A DNA stretch of 64,000 nt from Christensenellaceae bacterium (GCA_031261085.1 JAISKB010000012.1:1-64000), one strand, 5' to 3'. Positions 20,660-30,142 are shown, counted from the first letter of the stretch. Notes: generated by a model from the sequence alone, not told the origin. A program made the numbers and translations.

Positions 20660-21031
20660 ATGTCCATCCGTTACCAAAGAATGAATGAGGAGATCAAAAA
20701 GACGCTCAGCGAGATTTTGCGGGAGCTAAAAGACCCGCGCGTTTCGCCCCTGGCCAGCATCATGGGCGTGGAGGTCACCAACGACCTTAAGCACGCCAAG
20801 GTGAAGGTGAGCGTCTACGATAAGGAGCAGGAGCCAAGGGAGCAGACCGTGGCCGCGCTCAACAAGGCCGAGGGCTTTATTGCCCGGGAAGTGGGCCGCC
20901 GTATGCAGATACGCGCGCTGCCCAAATTTAAGTTTTTGCTGGATGATTCCATCGAATACAGCGTGCATATTTCCGGCATCCTGCGCGAGCTGCACAAGGA
21001 TGACCCGGAAGAAACAGCGCCCGAAGAATAG
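20660..21031 (+). CDS. rbfA: Ribosome-binding factor A
   Basis: RMNEEIKKTLSEILRELKDPRVSPLASIMGVEVTNDLKHAKVKVSVY. Confidence 0.95.
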   Translation: MSIRYQRMNEEIKKTLSEILRELKDPRVSPLASIMGVEVTNDLKHAKVKVSVYDKEQEPREQTVAALNKAEGFIAREVGRRMQIRALPKFKFLLDDSIEYSVHISGILRELHKDDPEETAPEE

Positions 21032-21050
21032 GGCGCGCAAAGGAGAAGCT

Positions 21051-22037
21051 ATGCTGCGCCAAGCCGAATTACAAAATATTCAAGCGTTTATCGCCGGGCA
21101 AACCGCGTTTACGGTGATTGCGCACATAGCGCCGGATGGGGATACACTAGGATCCTCCCTGGCGCTTTTATGTTTGCTGCGGGGGCTGCACAAACAGGCC
21201 GAGGTGGTGTGCGCCGAGCCGGTGCCCCAAGTGTATGCCTGCCTGCCCTTTGCGGGCGGGGTAAAGCTCCCCCGCGATGCCGCCGCTTACCCTGCCGTCA
21301 TATCGGTGGATTGCGCCGACATGGCGCGCATGGGCGATGCGCTGGCACTGTTCCAAAAGGCGGCGGTCACCTGCAATATCGATCACCACCCCACCAACGA
21401 TGCCTATGCCGCCTACAACGCGGTGGATGCCTCCGCCGCGGCCACAGGGGAGCTGATTTACAGCCTGGCGCGGGCCGTTGGCGTTGCGGTTTCGGCGGAT
21501 ATGGCCAACTGCCTGTATGCCGCGCTCATGACGGATACCGGCTGCTTCGCCTATTCCAACACCACGCCAGATACGCTTCGCATCGCGGGGGAGCTGCTCG
21601 CCTGCGGCGCCAATGGCTATGACCTAAACCTGCGCATGTTCCGCAGCATGCCCTATGCGAAGCTGCGCCTGCTGGGCGTGGCCATCGCCAACTGCCGGCT
21701 GTATTGCGATGGGCAGCTGGGCATTACGACCCTGCGCTGCGAAGAGGTGCTCTCTTGCGGCGCGCGGGAGGAGGACCGCGAGGGCATTGTGGACCATGTG
21801 CGGGATATCGACACCGTGGAGATAGCCGTATTTTTGCGCGAGAGCGAGGGCGAACCAAATACCTATACCGTGAGCCTGCGCTCCAAGCACTGGGCCGATG
21901 TGGGCGGCATGGCGGCGCGGCGGGGCGGCGGCGGGCACGCGCGCGCGGCGGGCTATACCTCGCGCGGCAGCTTCGAAGAAGTTTATGGCGATGCGCTCGC
22001 GGGCGCAAAGGAGATACTCAATTGGAAGGAATCGTAA
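21051..22037 (+). CDS. nrnA: DHH family phosphoesterase (NrnA-like oligoribonuclease)
   Basis: IAPDGDTLGSSLAL; NIDHHPTND; GGGGHARAAG. Confidence 0.9.
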   Translation: MLRQAELQNIQAFIAGQTAFTVIAHIAPDGDTLGSSLALLCLLRGLHKQAEVVCAEPVPQVYACLPFAGGVKLPRDAAAYPAVISVDCADMARMGDALALFQKAAVTCNIDHHPTNDAYAAYNAVDASAAATGELIYSLARAVGVAVSADMANCLYAALMTDTGCFAYSNTTPDTLRIAGELLACGANGYDLNLRMFRSMPYAKLRLLGVAIANCRLYCDGQLGITTLRCEEVLSCGAREEDREGIVDHVRDIDTVEIAVFLRESEGEPNTYTVSLRSKHWADVGGMAARRGGGGHARAAGYTSRGSFEEVYGDALAGAKEILNWKES

Positions 22038-22912
22038 ACCTGCTTAAACCGCCGGGCATTACCTCGAGCGACGCGGTTTGTGATATACGCCGCATATTCG
22101 GGCTCAAGCGCGTGGGGCATACGGGCACGCTGGATCCTGGCGCGGCGGGCGTGCTGCCCATCTGCATCGGCCGCGCGACCCGGCTTTTTGACTATTTGGT
22201 CGATAAAGAAAAGGAATATATAGCCGAAATCGCGTTTGGCGCGGCGACCGATACGCAGGATGCCTATGGCGCAATCGTGGAGCAGGCGCCCACCGCCATA
22301 ACGGCGGCGGAGCTAAGCGCTGTGCTGCCCCGTTTTTTTGGCGAGCAGGAACAGATCGCGCCCATGTACAGCGCGGTGCGGGTGAACGGCAGACGGCTGT
22401 ATGAGGTAGCCCGCGCCGGCGGCGAAACCATCGAAAAGCGGCGCCAAATTTGCGTATCGGCATTGGAATTGTTGGAGCAAACGGGGCGCCAAGCCTATCT
22501 GCTGCGCATGGTGTGCTCCAAGGGTACCTATGTGCGCACGCTCTGCTATGATATTGGCCGCGCGTTGGGCGTGCCCGCGCACCTGTCGTTTTTGCTGCGC
22601 ACCCAAAGCGGCGCGTTCACGCTGCGCGATTCTTACACGCTGGAGGAGCTGCGCGCATTGGCAGAGCGGGGCCAATTGCCCGCCGCGGTAATCAGCGCGG
22701 AGCAAAGCTTAAGCCGCCTTCCCGCGGCGCGGCTCACGCTGGATGACCGGGAAATCCGCTTGCTGCGCAATGGCGCGCCGGTGCGCGCGCAGGCGCAATA
22801 TGCCGCGCAAACGCCGCTGCGCGTATATGTGAACGATGGTTTTTGGGGCATAGGCAAGCTGGGGGCGGAGGGCCTGCGCATAGAGCTTTTTTTGGGAGAA
22901 GAGAATGGGTAG
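22022..22912 (+). CDS. truB: tRNA pseudouridine(55) synthase
   Basis: LEGIVNLLKPPGITSSDAVCDIRR...GHTGTLDPGAAGVLPICIGRATR; TTG start. Confidence 0.94.
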   Translation: MEGIVNLLKPPGITSSDAVCDIRRIFGLKRVGHTGTLDPGAAGVLPICIGRATRLFDYLVDKEKEYIAEIAFGAATDTQDAYGAIVEQAPTAITAAELSAVLPRFFGEQEQIAPMYSAVRVNGRRLYEVARAGGETIEKRRQICVSALELLEQTGRQAYLLRMVCSKGTYVRTLCYDIGRALGVPAHLSFLLRTQSGAFTLRDSYTLEELRALAERGQLPAAVISAEQSLSRLPAARLTLDDREIRLLRNGAPVRAQAQYAAQTPLRVYVNDGFWGIGKLGAEGLRIELFLGEENG

Positions 22913-23777
22913 TATCATTGCGCTGGGCACGTTCGATGGCGTGCATCTGGGGCATAAAAAACTGATCGATACGGCGGTGGAGTTGGCCGGGCAAAGCGGC
23001 CATACGCCCCTCATATATACGTTTGCCAACCATCCGTTGGCGGCGCTGGGGCAAACGCCCCGCCTGCTGATGACGGATGAGCGGCGCATAGAGGCGCTGC
23101 GCGTCTGCTGCGATACCGTGGCGGATGTATTCGACCCCGCGTACGCGGCGATAGAGCCCGAAGCGTTTGCGCGGCTTTTGCGCACGCGCTTCCATATCGA
23201 AGCCGCGGTGGTGGGCTTTAACTATACCTTCGGCCGCCGGGGCGCGGGGGATGTCGCCCTGCTGCGGGGCTTGGGCGCCGCGCTGGGCTTTGCGGTGCGT
23301 GAAATACCGCCCATGCTGTATGCGGGCGAACCCATCTCCAGCACCCGCATACGCGCGTGTGTGGAGCAAGGCGACATGCCCGCCGCCCGGGCCATGCTGG
23401 GGCGGAGCTACTGCCTGGAGGGCGAGGTGCTGCGCGGCCGCGCCCTTGGCCGCACGATGGGGTTCCCCACGGCCAATATTCTGCCGCCCGCCTGCCTGGC
23501 GCTGCCTGCCGCGGGGGTATATGCGACCCGCGCGCGGGTGGGGGGGCAAAGCTTCCGCGCCGTTACCAACATAGGCAAAAACCCTACGGTAGCGGGCAAA
23601 ACGCTCACGGTCGAAACCCACCTGATAGGCTTTGACAAAGAAGTATATGGCCAAACGCTGCAGCTGGAATTTGTGCAATGGCTTCGGGGCGAGGTGCGAT
23701 TTGGCTCCAAACAAGAATTGGCGGAGCAAATAGCCGAGGACACAAAAAATGCCGATGCGCTTTTGAAGAATGCCTAA
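22905..23777 (+). CDS. ribF: Bifunctional riboflavin kinase/FAD synthetase
   Basis: LGTFDGVHLGHKKL; GRTMGFPTANI. Confidence 0.95.
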   Translation: MGSIIALGTFDGVHLGHKKLIDTAVELAGQSGHTPLIYTFANHPLAALGQTPRLLMTDERRIEALRVCCDTVADVFDPAYAAIEPEAFARLLRTRFHIEAAVVGFNYTFGRRGAGDVALLRGLGAALGFAVREIPPMLYAGEPISSTRIRACVEQGDMPAARAMLGRSYCLEGEVLRGRALGRTMGFPTANILPPACLALPAAGVYATRARVGGQSFRAVTNIGKNPTVAGKTLTVETHLIGFDKEVYGQTLQLEFVQWLRGEVRFGSKQELAEQIAEDTKNADALLKNA

Positions 23778-23787
23778 TATCTGCCTA

Positions 23788-23816
23788 TTTACAACGCAAA
23801 CGGGATATGGTATAGT
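23788..23816 (+). promoter_or_regulatory. Predicted rpsO promoter
   Basis: TTTACA-N17-TATAGT. Confidence 0.6.
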
Positions 23817-23820
23817 TAAC

Positions 23821-23905
23821 AAGCCGCTTTAGCGGCAAGAACCGATCGCTGCGTTTGGCGAATCTCCAACGCCATGCTCGGTCTTCGGGGATCATTATTT
23901 TAGGA
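23821..23905 (+). promoter_or_regulatory. Possible structured rpsO 5' leader
   Basis: GCCGCTTTAGCGGC hairpin and a further ACCGA...TCGGT pairing before the S15 RBS. Confidence 0.35.
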
Positions 23906-23914
23906 GGATTACCC

Positions 23915-24172
23915 ATGAAAACCAAGGCAGAACTCATCGAAGCATTTGGCCGTCACGAAGGTGATACCGGCTCGCCCGAGGTGCAAATTGCACTGCTGAC
24001 CGAGCGTATCAACCACCTGAACGAACATCTTAAAATCAACAAGAAGGATCATCACTCCCGCCGTGGCCTGCTTAAAATGGTAGGTCAGCGCCGTGGCCTG
24101 CTCAACTACCTCAAAGAAAAGGACATCGAGCGGTACCGTGCCATTATTGCCAGCTTAAGCCTGCGCAAATAA
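23915..24172 (+). CDS. rpsO: 30S ribosomal protein S15
   Basis: [32 protein letters not shown]. Confidence 0.97.
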   Translation: MKTKAELIEAFGRHEGDTGSPEVQIALLTERINHLNEHLKINKKDHHSRRGLLKMVGQRRGLLNYLKEKDIERYRAIIASLSLRK

Positions 24173-24200
24173 GGCGAACATACCCCATATTGCTTAAAGT

Positions 24201-24228
24201 AAAAGCGCATCGGTTTCGGTGCGCTTTT
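24201..24228 (+). terminator. Intrinsic terminator after rpsO
   Basis: AAAAGCGCATCG-GTTT-CGGTGCGCTTTT. Confidence 0.8.
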
Positions 24229-24249
24229 AAAGTTGGGTAAGCTCTACAC

Positions 24250-24362
24250 CTTCCCCGGGGAAGGGGAATTTTTTTGGGGAGCGTTTTTGCGGGGGCCGAT
24301 ACCGCTTGCGGCGCAGCCGCAAAAAATTCCCCCTCCTTGGGGAGGGGGTTAGGGGAGGGGGC
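24250..24362. repeat. GC-rich intergenic repeat element
   Basis: ttgcggcgcagccgcaa and ccccctccttggggagggggttagggg modules shared with the 4.5 kb and 30.6 kb copies. Confidence 0.7.
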
Positions 24363-24373
24363 TTCCTACCTCT

Positions 24374-25390
24374 CTACTTCTCCGTTTCCGCCTGCACCTT
24401 TTCGCCCGAAAGATAGATATGAATCGTACCGCTCTCATCGGTGCGCAGGAGCGGTATGCCCTGCTTGCGGAGCTTTTCCAGCGTTTGCGCGTGCGGATGC
24501 CCATAGCTGTTGCCCGCCCCGACCGATGCGATGACCAGCGAGGGGTTGACGGCGCGCAGGAACGCATCGGTGGTGGAGGTGGAGCTGCCGTGGTGCCCCA
24601 GGCAGAGCACGGTGGCGGCAAAGCGGGCCCGCGACAGGTTGGCGAGCATGGCTTCCTCGGCATGGGCCTCCGCATCCCCCGTGAGCAGTATAGCGGTTTT
24701 GCCATAGGTCACGCGCAGCACGATGCTCCAATCGTTCAGGTCCTCGTGCCGCACATTTTTTAGCGGCGAAAGCACATCCACCGTAACGGTGGAATCCCAG
24801 TCGAGGGAAACATCCTTGCCGCCATACGCGGCATAGGTGGGGCCGCTGCGCCTTTCGAGCGCGGCCAGCATGCTTTCGAAAGTGGAGGTGGTGTTTTCGA
24901 CATCGGGCATATAGAATGCCCCTATTTCAAAATTATCGATGATATCGGGCATGGAGCCGATATGGTCGCTGTCCGGGTGGGTAGCCACCACGACATCCAG
25001 CTTTTTGACGCCCTGCTTGCGCAAAAACGCGGCGATGGCGGGGTAATATCCGCGCTCCCCGGCATCTATCAGCATGGTGCGGCCGGCGGGAGAGCGCAAA
25101 AACGTGCAATCGCCCTGCCCAACATCCAGCACATACGCATGCAGCCCATCCTGCGCGGTGATATCCCCCGAAACGAATACCGGCCCGCCCGGCGTGGGCG
25201 AGGGGGTGGGCGCAAGCTCCAGCTGCGGCAGCTTATCCACAATGCCCAGCAGGTAGCGGAAGGCATCCAGCGGCTGCACGTTGTGCTGGGCGCAGTATAC
25301 AAAGGTGACAAAGCCCAGTATGATAAGCAGCACCAGCAGCTTAAACAGCGCTGACCTTCGCTTTTTGGCGGATTTCCTTTTCTTATCCAT
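24374..25390 (-). CDS. ComEC/Rec2-like MBL-fold hydrolase with N-terminal TM
   Basis: LDVGQGDCTFLRSPAGRTMLIDAG; ATHPDSDHIGSMPDII; LGHHGSSTSTTDAFL. Confidence 0.85.
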   Translation of the reverse strand: MDKKRKSAKKRRSALFKLLVLLIILGFVTFVYCAQHNVQPLDAFRYLLGIVDKLPQLELAPTPSPTPGGPVFVSGDITAQDGLHAYVLDVGQGDCTFLRSPAGRTMLIDAGERGYYPAIAAFLRKQGVKKLDVVVATHPDSDHIGSMPDIIDNFEIGAFYMPDVENTTSTFESMLAALERRSGPTYAAYGGKDVSLDWDSTVTVDVLSPLKNVRHEDLNDWSIVLRVTYGKTAILLTGDAEAHAEEAMLANLSRARFAATVLCLGHHGSSTSTTDAFLRAVNPSLVIASVGAGNSYGHPHAQTLEKLRKQGIPLLRTDESGTIHIYLSGEKVQAETEK

Positions 25391-25689
25391 AGCGGGCTCC
25401 TTTGCGATTATCCCATATATTGTATCATGGGCGCCGCATAAATACCATGGCGGCGTTGCCGTGGCGGCATCCCGCGCGGCGTTCCGCAAAAAACAGGAAA
25501 AATAATGGACATCCATGCGCTGCAACAGCCAGCCAAAAAACGGGATATTTGCATGTTTTTAGAAGAATTAGATATATTGGCAATAAAATAATCTAAAATC
25601 GAAATAAAAAAGTGATAAATTGAATACATTCACATCAAAAGGACTTGCGTTTACAACAAATGTGAAGTAAAATACAAATGTTATGTAGA

Positions 25690-25735
25690 ACAAAAAGTAA
25701 TACAAAGTAACATAAAACATTACTAAGTAACTTTT
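25690..25735 (+). promoter_or_regulatory. 10-bp-phased AAGTAA(C) direct repeats upstream of surface protein
   Basis: aagtaa at 25695, 25705 and 25725. Confidence 0.5.
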
Positions 25736-25814
25736 GCGGAATACATGCTGAATATACACAGTTGTACTATGCATATGGTTATAATCAAAAGTTTTTAGGT
25801 GGAGGTACCAATTT

Positions 25815-27026
25815 ATGTACAAACAAAAAAGGCTACTGGCGTGCGCCCTGGTGCTGGCAATGCTGCTGGTTTGCGCGTTCCCGATGACGGCGGCGGCGAC
25901 ACTGAATATGACATTGCCTGTGTCAGGCACACCAACGATTACGCTTTCTAAGGGCGGCTCTGCGAGTGAGAGCGACCTGCTGACGCAGGCGGATAGCCAG
26001 ATTCTCGATTTATCGTTCGAACTGGATTACAGCAACCTTAATACGCTTGTGAGTGGCGTTGTAGCCTCGGGTGGCCCAGCGGCGGCAATGTTCAGCGACG
26101 CTGCGCTCATATCGGGCACATTTACCGCCACAGTCACGTTAGATTCTAACATTACAGTAAACACGAGCGCCCTTCCTACCGGCGGGGCTGCGTTGCAGAA
26201 TTTGATTTCCAGCAACTTACAAACAATTTTTACCATCGACAGCATAACCTATAATGCTGTACCGAATACAATTACCGGTGTAGCTAGCCTAAAACCGGGA
26301 GTAACCGGGGGTGATCTTAATACTGCAGCTATGATTACGGAATTGTCGGCGATGGAATTCAACTTGCCTGGCGCGCTGACGGTGGCATCTACGGCATATG
26401 ATTCGCCGTATGCTTCTCCTGCTGTATCGCCTGCGGTCACAGTTACCTCGGAAGCTGATTGGGAGATACGTATTCCTCCTATTTTTGGCATCCTTGCTCC
26501 TACTCTTGTAGGTCAACTTCTTGACATAACCAATGATTCTTCTTCTTCGTTGCCTTATGTTACCAGCGTTACCACTGGCGGCACGATTAACGACCCAATC
26601 ATTCGAGCGCATATGAACATGAACACCGAGAACCAAGATTTATACCTGGGCGGCAGGGTCGTTACGCAGTACCAGAACGCTGCAGGCGGCACGCTTTCGG
26701 CTTCTACTACGCAAACGCTGGAGTTAGGTGCTGGTTATTCCACTACACCAAAGAATATTTCGGGCTATACTTTGAGCGCGACTCCCTCTAATGCTAGTGG
26801 CACCACAACGGCTGCTACCACGACGGTCACCTATGTATACACCAAAAACCCCGGCGGCGGCGGCGGTGGCAGCTGGACGCCCACCGCTACCCCCACCCCC
26901 CTGCCCCTGCCCGTGCAGCCCCCCAAAACAGGCGGCAACGCAAACACGGTTTGGTTGCTTTGCCTAAGCTGCGGCGCGGCCATGGCACTGGCTTGCACGG
27001 CGCTTCGCAAAAAGCAGGAAAATTAA
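25815..27026 (+). CDS. PPKTG-anchored surface protein with MucBP-like domain
   Basis: Signal peptide MYKQKRLLACALVLAMLLVCAFPMTAAA; MucBP-like VVTQYQNAAGGTLSASTTQTLELGAGY...TVTYVYTK; LPVQPPKTGGNANTVWLLCLSCGAAMALACTALRKKQEN. Confidence 0.75.
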   Translation: MYKQKRLLACALVLAMLLVCAFPMTAAATLNMTLPVSGTPTITLSKGGSASESDLLTQADSQILDLSFELDYSNLNTLVSGVVASGGPAAAMFSDAALISGTFTATVTLDSNITVNTSALPTGGAALQNLISSNLQTIFTIDSITYNAVPNTITGVASLKPGVTGGDLNTAAMITELSAMEFNLPGALTVASTAYDSPYASPAVSPAVTVTSEADWEIRIPPIFGILAPTLVGQLLDITNDSSSSLPYVTSVTTGGTINDPIIRAHMNMNTENQDLYLGGRVVTQYQNAAGGTLSASTTQTLELGAGYSTTPKNISGYTLSATPSNASGTTTAATTTVTYVYTKNPGGGGGGSWTPTATPTPLPLPVQPPKTGGNANTVWLLCLSCGAAMALACTALRKKQEN

Positions 27027-27057
27027 ATAACCAATTTGATATAGCATAGCATGTTGT

Positions 27058-27083
27058 AAAAGCCCGCCTTTGGCGGGCTTTTT
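27058..27083 (+). terminator. Intrinsic terminator
   Basis: AAAGCCCGCC-TTT-GGCGGGCTTTTT. Confidence 0.85.
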
Positions 27084-27449
27084 GCGTGCGCTCCGAAAAA
27101 AGCGCGCATGCGCCAAAAACACGCATTTCAATTCATTTACTGCAAGCTCCCGTCGTTTCGCGCCATTTACAACAAAAATACTTACGTTTATAGCGACATG
27201 GCGCAATCCTATAAGAAAAGAATATAAAATAAAAAATTATGCATATACTTCTAATAATTTAGAGTTTTTGGGTGAAGGGCGCCAAATTATACCAAAGCGG
27301 GCTGTGTGCATGGTTTTGGGAAAATAGGCTGAATGCACAGTAAAAAAAGAACGATATGGAAGAAAGGCGATAAATCGAATCATTTACATCAAAAATACTT
27401 GCATTTACAACAAATGTGAAGTAAAATACAAACGGGATATAAAATTATG

Positions 27450-27480
27450 AAAGTAACAAAAAATAACGAAAAGTAACTTT
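27450..27480 (+). promoter_or_regulatory. 10-bp-phased AAGTAAC-type direct repeats upstream of the second surface protein
   Basis: aagtaacaaa / aaataacgaa / aagtaacttt at exact 10-bp steps. Confidence 0.5.
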
Positions 27481-27549
27481 TATGGAATAGATGCGGCTGC
27501 GGTATAAATATGATTATAATTTAAAGTTTTTTGGTGGAGGTATCAAATT

Positions 27550-28590
27550 ATGTACAAACAAAAAAGGCTGCTGGCCTGCGCCCTGCTGCTGGCAATATTG
27601 CTGGTATGCGCGTTCCCGATGACGGCGTTTGCGGCGGCATTTGTAGGCGCTGAGCAAACCGTGAACGGCGTGCCGGAAATTAAACTTACCATGGTTCAGA
27701 ACAGCAATGTGAACGCTGCGGGCGGCCCGCTCCTGTGGGAGTATGGCAATAAAGCCCTCGATTTGGAATTCACGCTCAATTTCAGTGATATTGCCCCCGT
27801 TGTGCAGGGCGTTGCGAATGCTACAATACCCCTAACGCCTGATTTCTCGGCACATCCCTCCTATAGCCTGCTAACGAACTCGATAAGCGGGTTCAGCGGC
27901 GTCGCCCTCATATCGGGCACGTTTACCGCTACGGTAACGCTGAGTTCCAACCTTACCGTAAACCAAAGCGTCCTCGATTTGACAACATTACCGCCGGGAG
28001 ACCCTGGGTTGCAGGCCTTGCTTACCAGCCAAGATTTGAGGGATGTTTTTCAGGTGGAGAGCATAAGCGTTGTTACCACCGGCAACCCAACGATTACCGG
28101 CGTGGCCAGCCTTAAACCGGGTGTAACGGGGAGTACCCTTAACAACGCAAGCATATTGGGGCCGCTGACGGCGATGACCTTCAGCTTGCCCAATGCGCTC
28201 ACTGTGAAACCCGCTATGTATAATTCCGCACCGCTGGTGAACAATGCGGTTAAGGTTGATTCGAGCGCCGAATGGGGTATGAGTGTCCCGGGGAACCTTG
28301 CTCCTACTGTGGAAAATCTACTCTTCTATACATTCGGCGTTCCCCGCCCTTTAGATAATGCTCCGTTTGTAGCGCTCCCCATGAAGATGGGGGTGGGCGA
28401 AAAGGAACTGTACTTGGGCGTAAGAAACGACGACGATGATGATGACGACGATTGGACGCCTCCCACGCCCCTGCCCTATCTGCCCCCCAAGACCGGCGGC
28501 AGCGCCAACGCGGCTTGGCTGCTTTATATAGCGGGCGGCGTTGCCATGGTATTGGCTTGCACGGCGCTTCGCAAAAAGCAGGGGAATTAA
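27550..28590 (+). CDS. PPKTG-anchored surface protein, paralog of 25815..27026, with Asp-rich stalk
   Basis: Near-identical signal peptide; shared ALISGTFTATVTL...TITGVASLKPGVTG region; DDDDDDDDW then LPPKTGGSANAAWLLYIAGGVAMVLACTALRKKQGN. Confidence 0.75.
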   Translation: MYKQKRLLACALLLAILLVCAFPMTAFAAAFVGAEQTVNGVPEIKLTMVQNSNVNAAGGPLLWEYGNKALDLEFTLNFSDIAPVVQGVANATIPLTPDFSAHPSYSLLTNSISGFSGVALISGTFTATVTLSSNLTVNQSVLDLTTLPPGDPGLQALLTSQDLRDVFQVESISVVTTGNPTITGVASLKPGVTGSTLNNASILGPLTAMTFSLPNALTVKPAMYNSAPLVNNAVKVDSSAEWGMSVPGNLAPTVENLLFYTFGVPRPLDNAPFVALPMKMGVGEKELYLGVRNDDDDDDDDWTPPTPLPYLPPKTGGSANAAWLLYIAGGVAMVLACTALRKKQGN

Positions 28591-28624
28591 CACCAACTGG
28601 ATATAGCACGGTAAAGCGCGTTGT

Positions 28625-28649
28625 AAAAGCCCGCCTTGGCGGGCTTTTT
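28625..28649 (+). terminator. Intrinsic terminator (duplicate of 27058..27083)
   Basis: AAAGCCCGCC-TT-GGCGGGCTTTTT. Confidence 0.85.
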
Positions 28650-28794
28650 GCGTGCGCATAAACGGCCAAAACGGCCATTTTTTCGGGCATTGACATAAAG
28701 CGATAAAAAATATAGAATAGTGAAGTGATTTTTCTGCGATTTTTGCAGTATTATGAAAGGCGGGCATACTTTGCCGCCGGGAGGACTTATAAGC

Positions 28795-29016
28795 ATGGAT
28801 GATTTTTCGCGCTTGCGCGAGCTGGTGCACGACATCACGGGCGTGCCGACCGAGCTGATTACGCCGGAATCCACAGCGGAGCAGCTCAATATGGATATGC
28901 TGGATATCACCGAGCTGGTGATGGATATCGAAGAGGCGTTCGATGTGCTCATCGAGGATGATGTACACATTCAGGGCATGGGCGACCTGCTGGCGTGTAT
29001 AAAGGTACCGGCATAG
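28795..29016 (+). CDS. Acyl-carrier-protein-like protein lacking the phosphopantetheine serine
   Basis: MDMLDITELVMDIEEAFDVLIEDD aligns to ACP helix II, with DML where ACPs have DSL. Confidence 0.75.
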   Translation: MDDFSRLRELVHDITGVPTELITPESTAEQLNMDMLDITELVMDIEEAFDVLIEDDVHIQGMGDLLACIKVPA

Positions 29017-29019
29017 GGT

Positions 29020-29048
29020 AAAAAAAGAGTGGCTTCGGCCACTTTTTT
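29020..29048 (+). terminator. Intrinsic terminator
   Basis: AAAAAAGAGTGGC-TTCG-GCCACTTTTTT. Confidence 0.85.
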
Positions 29049-29071
29049 GCGTTTTATGGAGGTGGTTTCGC

Positions 29072-30142
29072 TTAAGCCTGCGGCCCGCTTGGCGCGGTAA
29101 TGGCGGCGCAGCGCTCGCTGAACCAAAGCGCGCCCACCGCCAGCAGCACCAAAACCCAGGGCAGCGCGGCCAAGGAAAACCGCGCGGCAAGCAACCCTAC
29201 GCAGGACGGCAGCAGCATAACGCCCACGTTGGCGGTGGCCATCTGCAGGCCAATACCGGCGCGCGCATAGGGCTTGCCAAACCGTGCGGGCGTTTCGTGC
29301 AGCATGGCGGGGAAGAAGGGCGCCACCCCCAGGCCGGTGAGCAAAAAGCCCAGCATGCCCACCGCTGTGGGCAGCGGGAGCAGCAGCAATACGATACCAG
29401 CGGCCGCAACGCAGCATCCCAAGCGGATGATGCTTTGCCCGCGCAGCTTATTCGATACCAGCCCCGCAAGCATCCTGCCCACGGTGATCGCGCCAAAGTA
29501 CAGGGCGGCCCAAGCCGCCGCCGTTGCGGAATCCAGCCCCTTTTGCGTCACCAGGTAGCTGGCTATCCAGGTACCGGCGGAGCTTTCCAAGCCCGACATA
29601 CACCCGAGCGCCAGCATGGCGTGCTTTACGCCCGGCCTTTTTAGCGCTTGCCGGTTGGTGACGAGGGGCGCGGCGCTTTCCTCTTGCTGCGCGGCGCCGA
29701 GCGCGGCATGCGGGGCTGCCTGCCATAGGCGGCGGGAGAGTATCAGCGCCAGCACGACGCCGAGCTGCAGCAAAGCGACCGTACGGTAGCCCATGCGCCA
29801 TCCGCCCAAATAGGCTATGCAGGCCGACATGATGAAGGAGCTTAGCGAGGCGCCCAAGCCCCAAAAGCAATGGAGCCAGTTTAAATGCCGGGCCTTATAA
29901 TGCAGCGCCACATAGTTGCTCAAGGCCACGTCGATGGAGCCGCCGCCCAGCCCCAAGGGTATGGCGCACAGGCACACCAGCACCGGCGAGGCCGCAAATG
30001 ATATGCCCAGCAGCGCGAGGGCTGTCATGCCAAGGCTGGCTATTGTGACCCGCACCGTGTGGAACCTGCGCACCGCGCGGGTGCTCAACAGGCTGGCTAC
30101 CACCGTGCAGGCATAAATGATGAGCGATATGTTCCCCGCCAA
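29072..30142 (-). CDS. MFS transporter (5' end uncertain; likely extends upstream, see finding)
   Basis: Multi-TM MFS-like sequence; called start is a TTG inside the transmembrane region. Confidence 0.7.
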   Translation of the reverse strand: MAGNISLIIYACTVVASLLSTRAVRRFHTVRVTIASLGMTALALLGISFAASPVLVCLCAIPLGLGGGSIDVALSNYVALHYKARHLNWLHCFWGLGASLSSFIMSACIAYLGGWRMGYRTVALLQLGVVLALILSRRLWQAAPHAALGAAQQEESAAPLVTNRQALKRPGVKHAMLALGCMSGLESSAGTWIASYLVTQKGLDSATAAAWAALYFGAITVGRMLAGLVSNKLRGQSIIRLGCCVAAAGIVLLLLPLPTAVGMLGFLLTGLGVAPFFPAMLHETPARFGKPYARAGIGLQMATANVGVMLLPSCVGLLAARFSLAALPWVLVLLAVGALWFSERCAAITAPSGPQA

